A stretch of DNA of 64,000 bases from Paraburkholderia piptadeniae (GCF_900007165.1 NZ_CYGY02000067.1:94816-158815); one strand, 5' to 3'. Numbered from the stretch's first letter, positions 1 through 8,643 are shown. Program-made: numbers and translations. The notes: generated by a model not told the origin, from the sequence alone.

Positions 1-1
1 G

Positions 2-655
2 CTCTTCGAAGAACGCAATGCGATTGCGCGCGAGCTGCACGACTCGCTCGCACAATCGCTGTCCTACATGAAGATCCAGCTTGCCCGCCTCCAGGCCGTG
101 CTGCCTCCCGAACTCTCGCAGAGCGATGTCGCCGAAATTGCGCGGGCGATTCGCGAAGGCATCGACAGCGCCTACCGGCAACTACGCGAGCTGCTCACGA
201 CGTTCCGCTCGCCAATGCATGCACATGGACTCGCCTCTACGCTCGAAGAACTTGCCGAAGAATTCGGATCGCGCAGCGAAGTACAAATCTCGATTGACAA
301 TCGCGCGCCGCGTATGCGCCTCACAGTCAACGAGGAAATGCACGTCGCGCAGATCGTGCGCGAAGCGTTGACCAACGTGATCCGTCATGCGCGCGCCACG
401 ACTGCTCAGGTACAACTCATGTCGGACGGCGACACGATGACGGTTTCAATCGAGGACGATGGCCGCGGCATCGACCGCCCGCAGGGCGACGAACATCACT
501 ATGGCCTCACGATCATGCGTGAACGAGCCCGCAGCCTCGGCGGCCGCCTCGAAGTGAGGCCGGCCGAACGCGGCTCACGCGTCGTATTGAGCTTCGTCCC
601 CGCGGCGCTGGCCGCGCACAAGGCGCGCGCAATCAGCGGGACAAGCGTTCGTTGA
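2..655 (+). CDS. sensor histidine kinase, NarX/UhpB-type, C-terminal part (5' end outside window)
   Basis: This is the open end of a two-component sensor kinase that is already in frame at base 2. The visible part starts in the HisKA_3 phosphoacceptor box (ERNAIARELHDSLAQSL, with the His that is phosphorylated). It continues to a HATPase_c domain with the N-box (REALTNVIRHARA) and a G-box (DDGRGI, then HYGLTIMRERARSLGG). The arrangement is typical of NarX/NarQ/DegS kinases that phosphorylate NarL-family regulators. No sensor domain or membrane segment is in view, so the signal is unknown. A NarL-type response regulator follows about 590 bases downstream on the same strand and is its likely partner. 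Whether it senses a C1 compound is inferred from the neighbourhood only. Confidence 0.9.
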   Translation, partial: LFEERNAIARELHDSLAQSLSYMKIQLARLQAVLPPELSQSDVAEIARAIREGIDSAYRQLRELLTTFRSPMHAHGLASTLEELAEEFGSRSEVQISIDNRAPRMRLTVNEEMHVAQIVREALTNVIRHARATTAQVQLMSDGDTMTVSIEDDGRGIDRPQGDEHHYGLTIMRERARSLGGRLEVRPAERGSRVVLSFVPAALAAHKARAISGTSVR

Positions 656-1246
656 CCGGCCCACACTATAACTTTCGCCAAACTTACGAACACGGCCGCC
701 GCCTTCGTCTCGCACGTGCCCGATCGGCAGGCCAGCACGATTCACGGGCGGTAGCCCATGCGCAGTGATAGTTACCGCACTTTACGTTGCTTACGCGCAA
801 TCGTGGTATTCGCAACTACCCGAGAACATTTGCGGCTAACCGCGCCGGCATTGACTCTCAGACTCTGTCGCCGTCACGATTCGAGTAGCACGATCTACCC
901 ACAAAGAGGTAATGCCACTGGGTGATTGCGCGATGAAATTGAACGACAAAGACTTGCGATCATCGACCTTGGGGTAGTCAAAACGTCTGATAGACATCTT
1001 TGACGTTGCAGAAGAACTGCGCGGACGCTTCTGACACTATGGAAAACCCGCAATGGGCCCGCGTTCCGGCACAAGGTTATTTTTTCAACCGCAGCAAGTT
1101 GTTAAACTGTTTCGGCATCGATTCCGGCAATAACAACAATAACCACCGCTCGCACGTTCACGAGATCGCACTGCTTTACACGGAGCAGTTTACGCGTCCA
1201 GACCGATGAACCTGATTGTTCTGGTCAATGAACCCAGGAAGAGCAG
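656..1246. other. intergenic region between sensor kinase and response regulator
   Basis: This is a 591-base stretch without a convincing gene. A 69-codon open frame at 1000-1209 has low-complexity asparagine-rich sequence and no clear ribosome site, and I do not accept it. The region holds one good NarL-type 7-2-7 site (896-911) and isolated half-site-like motifs (CTACCC near 816, GGGGTAG near 971). It is lower in GC than the flanking genes, as expected for a regulatory region. It probably carries the promoter of the response-regulator gene at 1247. Confidence 0.5.
896..911. promoter_or_regulatory. NarL-type 7-2-7 inverted heptamer site (C1 site 1)
   Basis: The 16 bases read TACCCAC-AA-AGAGGTA. 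The right half fits the NarL heptamer complement AKRRGTA at all seven positions; the left half fits TACYYMT at six of seven. It lies about 340 bases upstream of the response-regulator gene at 1247, so autoregulation is possible. Binding is inferred from the pattern and its repetition elsewhere in the window. Confidence 0.5.
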
Positions 1247-1894
1247 ATGGTCACTCACACAGTACTTCTTATCGACGACCACCCGTTGTTTCGCAAGGGC
1301 GTCGCGCAGCTGATCAAGATGAACCCCGCGTTTGAGGTCGCTGGCGAAGCGATCTCCGGGGAGGACGGGATCGAACTGGCTGTCCGCCTCAAGCCGGATG
1401 TGATCCTGATCGACCTCAACATGCCGCGCATGAACGGCATCGAGACGCTGGAAGGAATGCGCGAAGCAGGCGTTGACGCGCGCTTCATCATGCTGACGGT
1501 GTCGGACAACGAGCGCGATGTGGTCGCCGCGTTACGCGCGGGCGCGCACGGATATCTGCTAAAGGATATGGACCCCGAGGACCTGTGCGTATCGCTTCAA
1601 AAGGCGCTCAAGGGCACGGCCGTTCTGAGCGAATCCGTGACGGGCACCCTGGTTCAGGCGCTCTCGGGCGGCCAATGCATTCCCACGGCGCAGAACGAGC
1701 TAACTGCGCGCGAGCTCGAGGTGTTCGACTATCTGGTTGCGGGTCTGTGCAACAAGGCCATCGCACGCAAACTCGATATCAGCGTGGGTACGGTGAAAGT
1801 GCATGTCAAGCATGTACTGCGTAAGCTCGATCTTCATTCGCGTCTTCAAGCCGTTCTCTGGCAGCGCGAACACGGCACGCGCTCTCATCACTAA
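1247..1894 (+). CDS. NarL/FixJ-family response regulator (copy 1)
   Basis: A 215-residue two-domain regulator. The receiver domain has the acidic pair (LLIDDHPLFRKG), the phosphoacceptor Asp in VILIDLNMP, the conserved Thr in MLTVSD and Lys in LLKDMDPED. The C-terminal LuxR-type helix-turn-helix includes LTARELEVFDYLVAG and the recognition helix region ARKLDISVGTVKVHVKH. The ATG is preceded by AGGAAGAGCAG. It is closely related to the regulator at 34626-35285, with nearly identical recognition helices, so both probably bind the same sites. Similar NarL-type regulators (MoxX/MxaX, FlhR) control methanol and formaldehyde genes in other methylotrophs, and a C1 role is inferred here. The upstream kinase is its likely partner. 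Confidence 0.9.
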   Translation: MVTHTVLLIDDHPLFRKGVAQLIKMNPAFEVAGEAISGEDGIELAVRLKPDVILIDLNMPRMNGIETLEGMREAGVDARFIMLTVSDNERDVVAALRAGAHGYLLKDMDPEDLCVSLQKALKGTAVLSESVTGTLVQALSGGQCIPTAQNELTARELEVFDYLVAGLCNKAIARKLDISVGTVKVHVKHVLRKLDLHSRLQAVLWQREHGTRSHH

Positions 1895-1915
1895 CGGGGC
1901 CGCACGCACGCCCCG
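1895..1915 (+). terminator. possible terminator after response regulator
   Basis: An inverted repeat CGGGGC / GCCCCG (6-bp stem, 9-base loop) starts at the stop codon of the response-regulator gene. A C/T-rich stretch rather than a clean T run follows, so its strength as an intrinsic terminator is uncertain. Confidence 0.35.
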
Positions 1916-2009
1916 CTCTCCTCTCCTGTTTCATCCGTGAGGCGCGCCACGCTCCCGGCGGCGTCCTGTGGCACTCGTGGGCTATCGCGTCGTCCCTCTG
2001 GTTTACCTT

Positions 2010-2025
2010 TACTCACCAGTAGGTA
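2010..2025. promoter_or_regulatory. NarL-type 7-2-7 inverted heptamer site (C1 site 2)
   Basis: The 16 bases read TACTCAC-CA-GTAGGTA, a symmetric pair of heptamers in which each half matches the NarL consensus at six of seven positions. It is nested inside a wider dyad (GTTTACC ... GGTAACC). It lies about 110-120 bases upstream of the sigma-54 activator gene, so the NarL-type regulators may control that gene. Confidence 0.5.
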
Positions 2026-2132
2026 ACCCAACCAGGCTCATTGCCACATCAAATCCCAATGCTAATAATTGGCTCAGTGTGGCGCACATGCCCGCTTGCA
2101 CATGCGCCTGAGTTTTCCCGGAGATGTCCACT

Positions 2133-4145
2133 ATGTCGTCATGCCAGTCGCTCTCACGAAACGGTAACCGGGTCGAAGGCATCATGCGTGAGCGCGTCGG
2201 CGGATTCGCCCCGAGTGAGCCCGTGGTCCGCTCGTGGACTCGCTGCATCGAAGAGTATGGTCTCGATCCCGATGTGTGCACGCCGCCGCCGTTGATCACG
2301 AGCGCAGAACTCGCGCTGCGCCGCGAGCAAAACGCCGATCTGGTCGATTGCGCGAAGCTCGAAATGGCCACGCTCTACCAGCAACTCGGCGATCCCGAAC
2401 TTGCTGTAATCATGACGGACGCCGAAGGCGTCATCCTGCATCTTGCTTCGTCGCCCGAATTTGCAAGCGAAGTCGAAGACTGGGGACTTTGCGCCGGCGC
2501 CGTGTGGAACGAGCGGGAAGCGGGCACCAACGGCATGGGCACCTGTCTCGCCGAACGTGAATCCATCGCCGTGCGCCAGCACGAGCACTTCTACAAGCGC
2601 TATACCACGCTCACATGCGCGGCTGCACCTGTATTCGACGAACGCGGATCGATTGCAGGCGTGCTCGACGTCACGAGCCGCTCGCCTCTGTTGCAGCAGC
2701 ATTCGCTCGTTCTTGTCGGCATGTCCCGGCAGATGATCGAGAACCGCCTGCTCGATGCACGGCATACGCACGCCTATCGTATCCAGTTTCACAGTCGCCC
2801 TGAGTTCGTCGGCACGCTGCATGCGGGCAGGCTCACTGTCGATGAAGACGGCACGATACTCGGTGCGAATCGCAGCGCATTGATGCAACTGGGCTTTGTG
2901 AAGCTCGAAGATATCGCGGGCAAATCGGTCACCGAAATCTTCAATGCTTCGCTCAACGAGATCGTTACGCGTAGTGCAAGCAGTTCGTTTTATCCCGTCG
3001 CCATCTACTGCACCCATGCGTCGAGCCGCTTTTTCGTGGTCGCTCAGGAGCCGCGCGACCTGGCGGCGGCCGAAGCTATCGCGCCGCAGCCACTTGCGGC
3101 CGCCCGCCGCCCGGCACGGGCAGCCCGGCCGACGGCCGCGTCATGTCCGGGCGCTGCACGCGTCGAATTCGGCGATGCGCAGATTGCCAGTCAGTTCGAG
3201 CTCGGCGCACGCGTGATTGATCGCGGCGTCGCCGTGCTGGTTCATGGCGAAACGGGCAGCGGCAAGGAAGTGTTCGCCAATGCGCTGCATGCGGCAAGCA
3301 AAGGCAGGAATGGTCCCTTCGTCGCCGTCAATTGTGCTTCGTTGCCCGAACACCTGATCGAGAGCGAACTGTTCGGCTATCGCGCGGGGGCCTTTACGGG
3401 CGCACAACGCGAAGGACGGCGCGGCAAGATTCTGCAAGCCGATGGTGGCACGCTGTTTCTCGATGAGATCGGCGACATGCCGCTTGGGTTGCAAGCGCGT
3501 TTGTTGCGCGTGCTCGAAGAGCGCGAAGTCACGCCCCTCGGTTCCGAAGCCGTCGTCAAGGTCGACTTTCAGCTCGTGAGCGCAAGCCACCGGGATCTCG
3601 AAGAACTGGTCGAAAGCGGCCAGTTCCGCGAAGACCTGTATTACCGGCTCAACGGCGTGATGCTGGAGCTTCCCCCGCTGCGCGAGCGCGAGGACAAGCT
3701 TGCGCTGATCGGCCATCTGCTGGAGAGAGAACAGAACCCTGCTCCACGGATTTCAGCAGACGTGCGGCAGATTCTGCTCGACAGCGACTGGCCCGGGAAT
3801 ATCCGCCAGCTACGCAACGTGCTGCGCACAGCAGCTGCATTGTGTGACGGCGATGCACTGACCACGGCCCATCTGCCCGCGTGGCTCGTTCAGCGGGAGA
3901 AGAATCTGCATCGGCTGCAACCTGCCAGCCCGGCACCGGCGCTGCCCGAAAGCGATGACTCCGACGAAGCAGACGCCGAAGCGGCCAGCGCCGCACCGCT
4001 CAATGCGATCCTGCAGGCAGAGCGCGAAGCCCTGCTCGCGCTGCTCGGCAAGCACCGCTGGAACGTGAGTCAGGTCGCGCTTGCGCTTGGCATCACGCGC
4101 AACACGCTCTATCGGAAAATGAGGCGCGTCCACATCAATACATGA
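2133..4145 (+). CDS. sigma-54-dependent transcriptional activator, AcoR family
   Basis: An enhancer-binding protein of about 670 residues. The N-terminal third is a GAF-type sensor (around residues 70-200; GAVWNEREAGTNGMGTCLAE is typical of AcoR-like regulators), followed by a PAS-like segment. The central AAA+ domain has Walker A GETGSGKE, the sigma-54 contact motif GAFTGA and Walker B GGTLFLDEIGD. A Fis-type helix-turn-helix ends the protein (WNVSQVALALGITRNTLYRK). I start it at ATG 2133 because GGAG at 2120-2123 is well spaced for it but abuts the alternative ATG at 2124. AcoR-type activators often control alcohol or aldehyde oxidation; the effector and targets are unknown. A NarL-type site lies upstream. 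Confidence 0.9.
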   Translation: MSSCQSLSRNGNRVEGIMRERVGGFAPSEPVVRSWTRCIEEYGLDPDVCTPPPLITSAELALRREQNADLVDCAKLEMATLYQQLGDPELAVIMTDAEGVILHLASSPEFASEVEDWGLCAGAVWNEREAGTNGMGTCLAERESIAVRQHEHFYKRYTTLTCAAAPVFDERGSIAGVLDVTSRSPLLQQHSLVLVGMSRQMIENRLLDARHTHAYRIQFHSRPEFVGTLHAGRLTVDEDGTILGANRSALMQLGFVKLEDIAGKSVTEIFNASLNEIVTRSASSSFYPVAIYCTHASSRFFVVAQEPRDLAAAEAIAPQPLAAARRPARAARPTAASCPGAARVEFGDAQIASQFELGARVIDRGVAVLVHGETGSGKEVFANALHAASKGRNGPFVAVNCASLPEHLIESELFGYRAGAFTGAQREGRRGKILQADGGTLFLDEIGDMPLGLQARLLRVLEEREVTPLGSEAVVKVDFQLVSASHRDLEELVESGQFREDLYYRLNGVMLELPPLREREDKLALIGHLLEREQNPAPRISADVRQILLDSDWPGNIRQLRNVLRTAAALCDGDALTTAHLPAWLVQREKNLHRLQPASPAPALPESDDSDEADAEAASAAPLNAILQAEREALLALLGKHRWNVSQVALALGITRNTLYRKMRRVHINT

Positions 4146-4160
4146 CGCGCCTCGGCGAAG

Positions 4161-4928
4161 TCAGTTCAACTGGCTTGCCTGCATCTCCTGCGGTGCGATG
4201 CCGCGATCGATACGCGTTGCACGATGCCACGTGCGCGGGCCGCCGATCAACTCCGTCAACTCGCCGATGCTGTCTATCACGCGCATGCATGGCAGTTCGA
4301 ACACGGGATGATCGCTGCTGTATCCATAGCTGACGCACACCATAGGCATCCCGGCTGCCTGCGCCGCGAGCGCATCCGTCACCGAATCGCCGACAAAAAG
4401 CGTATGCGCCGGGTCGACACCCAATGCTTCGCAAGCGTGCAGCAGTGGATCAGGATCGGGCTTGCGCGGCAAGCGTGTGTCTCCATCGACGACCATGTCG
4501 AACCATGCATGCAAACCGAAGCGCCACATCAGCGGATCGACGAAGCGTGACTCCTTGTTGGTGACCACTCCGAGCTTGAGCCCCATGCCCCGCAAACCGT
4601 CGAGCGTCGCTTCGGTGCCGGGATAAAGCTCCGTCAACTGGTTTTCATCGCGGCAGATCTGGTGGTAGCACAACTCGTAGCGACGCAGGACGAGGTCGAG
4701 AGTCGCGGGACGCGATTCGACACCCAGCAGCGTCAGCGCGCGATCGATGAGAATCTCGGAACCGCCGCCTATCAGCGTCTGCGCGACGCCCGGCGCGAGC
4801 AAAGGAAAGCCATTCTCGGCCAGCGCCCGGTTGAGCGCGTTGCCGATATCCGGCGACGTATGCAACAGCGTGCCGTCGAGATCGAACAGCACGGCATCGA
4901 TTGGCATCTTGCGCGGCATGACTTGCAT
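4161..4928 (-). CDS. cbbZ: phosphoglycolate phosphatase (HAD family)
   Basis: A 255-residue HAD-superfamily phosphatase. Motif I DLDGTLLHTSPDIGNALN holds the nucleophile and acid-base Asp pair, and motif IV is FVGDSVTDALAAQAAG. Length and cap sequence fit Gph/CbbZ, which hydrolyses 2-phosphoglycolate made by the oxygenase reaction of RuBisCO. It is the last gene of a cbbF-cbbP-cbbZ unit, 43 bases after cbbP, with AGGAG well placed before the ATG. It converges with the sigma-54 regulator with 15 bases between them. The neighbours favour the name cbbZ over a housekeeping gph. In this host the glycolate produced could also feed the glyoxylate pool of the serine cycle (inference). Confidence 0.88.
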   Translation of the reverse strand: MQVMPRKMPIDAVLFDLDGTLLHTSPDIGNALNRALAENGFPLLAPGVAQTLIGGGSEILIDRALTLLGVESRPATLDLVLRRYELCYHQICRDENQLTELYPGTEATLDGLRGMGLKLGVVTNKESRFVDPLMWRFGLHAWFDMVVDGDTRLPRKPDPDPLLHACEALGVDPAHTLFVGDSVTDALAAQAAGMPMVCVSYGYSSDHPVFELPCMRVIDSIGELTELIGGPRTWHRATRIDRGIAPQEMQASQLN

Positions 4929-4971
4929 GTCTGTGTCTCCTGTTGACGGTTGTGATGCTCCCGTAGACGGG

Positions 4972-5844
4972 TCAGGCCGCCCGCCTCTGGCGGTCGATCA
5001 TCTGCAGGATCATGGGTGTGAAGATCAGTTGCATTGCGAGCCCCATCTTGCCGCCCGGCACGACGATGACGTTCGGCCGGCTCATGAACGAGTCGTGCAG
5101 CATCGTGAGCAGATAGGGAAAGTCGATGCCCTTCGGGTTCGTAAAGCGGATCACGACAAAGCTCTCGTCGGCGCTCGGAATGTCGCGGGCGGTAAACGGA
5201 TTCGACGTATCCACGGTCGGCACGCGCTGAAAGTTGACATGCGTACGGCTGAACTGCGGACAGATATGGTGGGCATAGTCCGGCATCCGGCGCAGGATCG
5301 TGTCCATCACGGCCTCCTGCGAATAGCCGCGCAGCGTCTTGTCCCGATGCAGTTTCTGAATCCATTCGAGATTGATGATGGGCACGACGCCCACCAGCAG
5401 GTCCGCGTGTTGCGCCACATCGATGCCGCGTCCGACGAAACCGCCATGCAGGCCCTCGTAGAAGAGCAGATCGGTGGGCGGCTCGATGTCCGTCCAGGGC
5501 GAGAACATGCCGGCCTCGAGACCGTACTGCGCGGCTTGCGCTTCGTCGTGCAGATATTGACGCACCCTTCCTCGCCCCGTCGCGGCATACTCGCTGAACA
5601 GCGCCGCGAGATCCTCCAGCAGGTTCGCGTCTGGGCCGAAGTGGCTGAACTGACGGCGGCTTTCCTCTGCCGCCTTCATCGCGGCGCGCATCGCCGTGCG
5701 GTCGAATCGATGAAACGCATCGCCTTCGACAACTTGCGCATTGAGCTTTTCGCGCCGGAAGATGTGCTGGAAGCTGTTCATCACGGTCGTCGTCCCTGCC
5801 CCGCTCGAACCTGTCACCGCGACAATCGGATGTTTGATCGACAT
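4972..5844 (-). CDS. cbbP: phosphoribulokinase
   Basis: A 290-residue class I (proteobacterial) phosphoribulokinase, making ribulose 1,5-bisphosphate from ribulose 5-phosphate and ATP. The N-terminal P-loop is VAVTGSSGAGTTTVMN. Other family stretches include VEGDAFHRFDR, the Walker-B-like YEGLHGG and the C-terminal FVVIRFTNPKGIDFPYLL. The start at 5844 is set by GGGAG seven bases upstream; an upstream in-frame extension does not look like the family. It sits between the FBPase homologue (14-base gap) and cbbZ, in an operon divergent from cbbR. RuBisCO genes are not in this window and would have to be elsewhere for a working Calvin cycle. Confidence 0.95.
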   Translation of the reverse strand: MSIKHPIVAVTGSSGAGTTTVMNSFQHIFRREKLNAQVVEGDAFHRFDRTAMRAAMKAAEESRRQFSHFGPDANLLEDLAALFSEYAATGRGRVRQYLHDEAQAAQYGLEAGMFSPWTDIEPPTDLLFYEGLHGGFVGRGIDVAQHADLLVGVVPIINLEWIQKLHRDKTLRGYSQEAVMDTILRRMPDYAHHICPQFSRTHVNFQRVPTVDTSNPFTARDIPSADESFVVIRFTNPKGIDFPYLLTMLHDSFMSRPNVIVVPGGKMGLAMQLIFTPMILQMIDRQRRAA

Positions 5845-5858
5845 GCTGTCACTCCCAT

Positions 5859-7013
5859 CTACACGCGGGCTTCCGGACGAAACAATGAGCGCTCGTTGAA
5901 GAGGGGTGAAGTGAACGGCGTATCCTCGCCTCGCTCGTGTTCCCGGTGGTAGCGCTCGATGCGCTCGACTTCGCTCTGCGCGCCGAGAAAAACCGGCGTG
6001 CACGCGTGCGTATCGGCCGCGACATCGAGGATTCGCTCGCGCCCGGTGCTAGCCCTTCCCCCTGCCTGTTCGACGAGCCACGCCAGCGACTGCGCCTGAT
6101 ACAGCGGAGGCTGACGCCCGGCGCGCGGCGCCCGGCGGGTCTCGCGCGGGAAGAGACACAAGCCGCCGCGCAGCAGCGTGCGATGCGTATCGGCAACCAG
6201 TGACGCACTCCAGCGCGTGTCGAAGTCGCGCTGGCGGATGCCCGCGCTGCCGTCCTGGCATTCACGCACGTATCGCTGCACGGGCGGCTCCCAGAAACGT
6301 ACATTGCCGCCGCTGATAGCCAGTTCGGTGCTCTGTTCGGGAATGCGAATAGCAGGGTGCGTCAGCAGGAATTCGCCGCGTTCGCGGCACAGGGTGAATC
6401 CGTGCGTGCCGTGGCCGACGGTGACCACGAGGATAGTCGCCGGTCCATACAGCGCGTAGCCAGCGGCAAGCTGATTCGTGCCAGTGATCACGCAACAGCC
6501 ATCAGCGCTCGCTGCACCCGCATGCCGTATCGAGAAAACCGTTCCGAGCGCCACGTTCGTTTCAGCATTCGCCGCGCTGTCGAGGGCATCGGCGAACAGG
6601 ACGTAACGGCCCGTCGAGGCCACGCGGACAGACTCCATGCCACGCGTGACCATGCCCGCGATATCCGCGCTGCGCTCGCATGCCCCGATCAGCGCGTCAT
6701 GCGCAGCGGCGCCGAACGCCGCGTGAATCGATGACGCGTGCGCCGGGTCGACAGTCTGCGGCCCGCTGATCGCGCCCTGCGCGATGCGCATCTCAATCGT
6801 CTTCACTGCCTGTGCGATCTCGTCGATCACGACGCAAAGTCCGGCAGCGGCGGCCGCGTCCACGACGTTGGGCGCTTGCGCGCGACGCGCCATCAGATGT
6901 GCGGCGAGGTAACTCGAAAGTGTCGGGCGGACAGGGCTCATGGCGGCGGCGTAGCGCTCGCCCGTGATGCCGGCGGAGTATCCCTGTTCGCATGGTTCGA
7001 TTCGTGCATTCAT
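5859..7013 (-). CDS. cbbF: class I fructose-1,6-bisphosphatase homologue lacking metal-binding acids
   Basis: A 384-residue protein related to fructose-1,6-bisphosphatase along its length. It has VGTIFSI-like VALGTVFSI, EPPVQRYVREC, SLVADTHRTLLRGG and the C-terminal LVEQAGGRASTGRERILDV. The catalytic metal site is not conserved. The usual S-E-E acidic pair is replaced by T-R-G (residues 123-125), DPLDGSSN reads DALDSAAN (142-149), and the late Glu in the YECNPM region reads YQAQSL (Gln306). I checked these on the nucleotide sequence. The gene is intact, first in cbbF-cbbP-cbbZ and divergent from cbbR, with GAGG before the ATG. By position it is cbbF, but normal Mg-dependent phosphatase activity is doubtful; it may be a regulatory or inactive relative. 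Confidence 0.85.
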   Translation of the reverse strand: MNARIEPCEQGYSAGITGERYAAAMSPVRPTLSSYLAAHLMARRAQAPNVVDAAAAAGLCVVIDEIAQAVKTIEMRIAQGAISGPQTVDPAHASSIHAAFGAAAHDALIGACERSADIAGMVTRGMESVRVASTGRYVLFADALDSAANAETNVALGTVFSIRHAGAASADGCCVITGTNQLAAGYALYGPATILVVTVGHGTHGFTLCRERGEFLLTHPAIRIPEQSTELAISGGNVRFWEPPVQRYVRECQDGSAGIRQRDFDTRWSASLVADTHRTLLRGGLCLFPRETRRAPRAGRQPPLYQAQSLAWLVEQAGGRASTGRERILDVAADTHACTPVFLGAQSEVERIERYHREHERGEDTPFTSPLFNERSLFRPEARV

Positions 7014-7108
7014 CGTGACCTCAATCGTCCGTTGCGTGCGATGACCACTGGCAAACACAGTAAGCCAGCCGTCCCTCAAGAAAAATTCAGATATTTTTAT
7101 TTGCGCTT

Positions 7109-7121
7109 TAAGCGACGCTTA
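7109..7121. promoter_or_regulatory. CbbR-type operator
   Basis: A perfect 13-base dyad TAAGCG-A-CGCTTA with T-N11-A geometry, typical of LysR-family and CbbR sites. It lies in the 133-base intergenic region between divergent cbbF and cbbR, with an A/T-rich stretch beside it that could hold the promoters. This placement is classic for CbbR autoregulation plus activation of the cbb operon. Binding itself is inferred. Confidence 0.6.
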
Positions 7122-7146
7122 TCAATCGCCGTATGGAGTGCCGACC

Positions 7147-8118
7147 ATGCTTAACCTGCTTCGCAACCTCACCCTGCGTCAGTTGCAGATCTTCTCCGCG
7201 GCCTCACAGTACGAGAGCTTCGCTCGCGCCGCAGAAGCGTTGCACCTGACGCAGCCCGCCGTCTCCATGCAGATCAAGCAGCTCGAAGAAGCACTCGGGC
7301 TGACTCTCTTCGAACGCATCGGGAGGCGGATTACGCTCACCGAGGCTGGCGCGACGCTGTCACATCACGCGAAACGGATTCTTGGCGACATCAAGGACGC
7401 CGAAGATGCGATGCGTTCGCTATCGTCGGCCGATGGCGGGACCGTCTCCATTGGTCTGGTCAGCGCAGCCCGATACTTCGTCCCTCGCCAGATATCGCGG
7501 TACTCGGAGCGTCATCCGAAGGTCGATATCCGCTTTTCGATTGGCAAACGCGACTTGCTGCTGCGCCAGTTGCAGGACAATGCGATCGATCTCGCCGTGA
7601 TGGGGCGTACGCCCGTCGAGCTCGACGCGCATTGCGAGCCGCTTGCGTACAACCCGCATGTGATCGCCGCGAGCACGACGCATCCGTTCGTCGATGCAGC
7701 ATGCTTCGACTTGCACGAATTGCGCCATGACACGTTTCTGTTACGTGAGCCAGGCTCCGACACTGCAGCCGTCGCGAGCGAAATGTTCCAGCATCATCTT
7801 TTCACACCGGCTCGCACCCTCGCGCTCGACAGCAACGAAACCGTCAAGCAGGCGGTGATGGCAGGCATGGGCGTGAGCCTGTTGCCGCTGCACACGCTCC
7901 GGCTCGAACTGCTGGCACACGAGGTGTCGCTCCTGCACGTGAACGGCACGCCCATCGATCGCGTGTGGCACGTGGTGCACATGAACGCAAAGCAGATGTC
8001 GCCAACCTGCGCGGCTTTCCGGCGTTTTCTGATCGAGAAGACGGGTGCCTGGCTCGAAGGTCTGTTCGCGGACCTCACACCGCCCGCCCATGCTGCGAAT
8101 CCGTTCGTGCAGACATGA
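7147..8118 (+). CDS. cbbR: LysR-family regulator of the Calvin-cycle operon
   Basis: A 323-residue LysR-type regulator. The N-terminal helix-turn-helix LTLRQLQIFSAASQYESFARAAEALHLTQPAVSMQIKQLEE is the CbbR type, and the effector domain runs from about residue 90. I start it at ATG 7147, with GGAG eight bases upstream, rather than the upstream GTG at 7138. CbbR proteins sense phosphorylated or reduced metabolites and activate cbb genes. Here the gene is divergent from cbbF-cbbP-cbbZ and a T-N11-A palindrome lies between them. It resembles the second LysR protein at 10613-11536, which suggests related but separate control of Calvin-cycle and serine-cycle genes. Confidence 0.9.
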   Translation: MLNLLRNLTLRQLQIFSAASQYESFARAAEALHLTQPAVSMQIKQLEEALGLTLFERIGRRITLTEAGATLSHHAKRILGDIKDAEDAMRSLSSADGGTVSIGLVSAARYFVPRQISRYSERHPKVDIRFSIGKRDLLLRQLQDNAIDLAVMGRTPVELDAHCEPLAYNPHVIAASTTHPFVDAACFDLHELRHDTFLLREPGSDTAAVASEMFQHHLFTPARTLALDSNETVKQAVMAGMGVSLLPLHTLRLELLAHEVSLLHVNGTPIDRVWHVVHMNAKQMSPTCAAFRRFLIEKTGAWLEGLFADLTPPAHAANPFVQT

Positions 8119-8229
8119 AGCAAAATGCTACCGATTTCCGCACAAGGCTCTGCTCCACACTGCCGTCGCGACGGACCGCCTCGCGTGCGGAGATACGCCC
8201 TGTGGGCACATCGGCGCATTGGCATCGGT

Positions 8230-8643
8230 TCACGGCCACCGTGCAGTCCGTTCGATTACCACGCCGACCGCCCTGACATTCGCGAACTTGTCGGGTTTGG
8301 CAAGCGAAACGCGAACCCAGTGAGCGCCGAAGTCGGCGAGCAGCATCTGCGCGATCGACTCCGCCAACGCCTCCAGCAATTGCATCTTATGCATCGCCAG
8401 CAGCCGCTCCAGCGCGGCGTGCACCTTGCTGTAGTCGATGGTGTCGCCGATACGATCCGTGTCGCATGCGTGACTGTGCGGCACGCCCGCCCACAGGTCG
8501 ATCCGCACCGGCTGCAGCGTGGTCAGTTCGTCCGGGTCGATGCCGATGACCGTATTGCCCTGAAAGCCTTCGATAAAGATCAGGTCCATCTCGGACGAAG
8601 CGAGATGCGGCCGCTCGATCACATTCCTGTCGATCACGTTCAT
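8230..8643 (-). CDS. dihydroneopterin aldolase-like protein (FolB family)
   Basis: A 137-residue FolB-type aldolase. It keeps the family's active-site features: the acidic residue in VIGIDPDE, Tyr in TIDYSKV, Glu in LLEALAESIAQ and Lys in LAKPDKFANVRAVGVVIER. FolB cleaves dihydroneopterin to 6-hydroxymethyl-dihydropterin on the way to folate; related enzymes serve methanopterin synthesis. AAGGAA is well spaced before the ATG at 8643. It lies divergently beside the MfnB-like gene, so it may be a second, C1-dedicated copy supplying tetrahydromethanopterin rather than the housekeeping folB. That role is inferred from position. The N-terminal 18 residues precede the family core and could be an extension. 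Confidence 0.82.
   Translation of the reverse strand: MNVIDRNVIERPHLASSEMDLIFIEGFQGNTVIGIDPDELTTLQPVRIDLWAGVPHSHACDTDRIGDTIDYSKVHAALERLLAMHKMQLLEALAESIAQMLLADFGAHWVRVSLAKPDKFANVRAVGVVIERTARWP

Noticed and set aside
1000..1209. 69-codon open frame upstream of the response regulator
   Set aside because: Asparagine-rich low-complexity product, no ribosome site, and it lies in a regulatory region.
1895..2132. A sigma-54 promoter (GG-N10-GC) before the AcoR-like activator
   Set aside because: I found TGGC and TTGCA boxes there, but the spacing between GG and GC is wrong.
4747..5952. A 401-codon open frame on the plus strand
   Set aside because: It covers cbbP and parts of its neighbours in antisense and has no recognisable domain.
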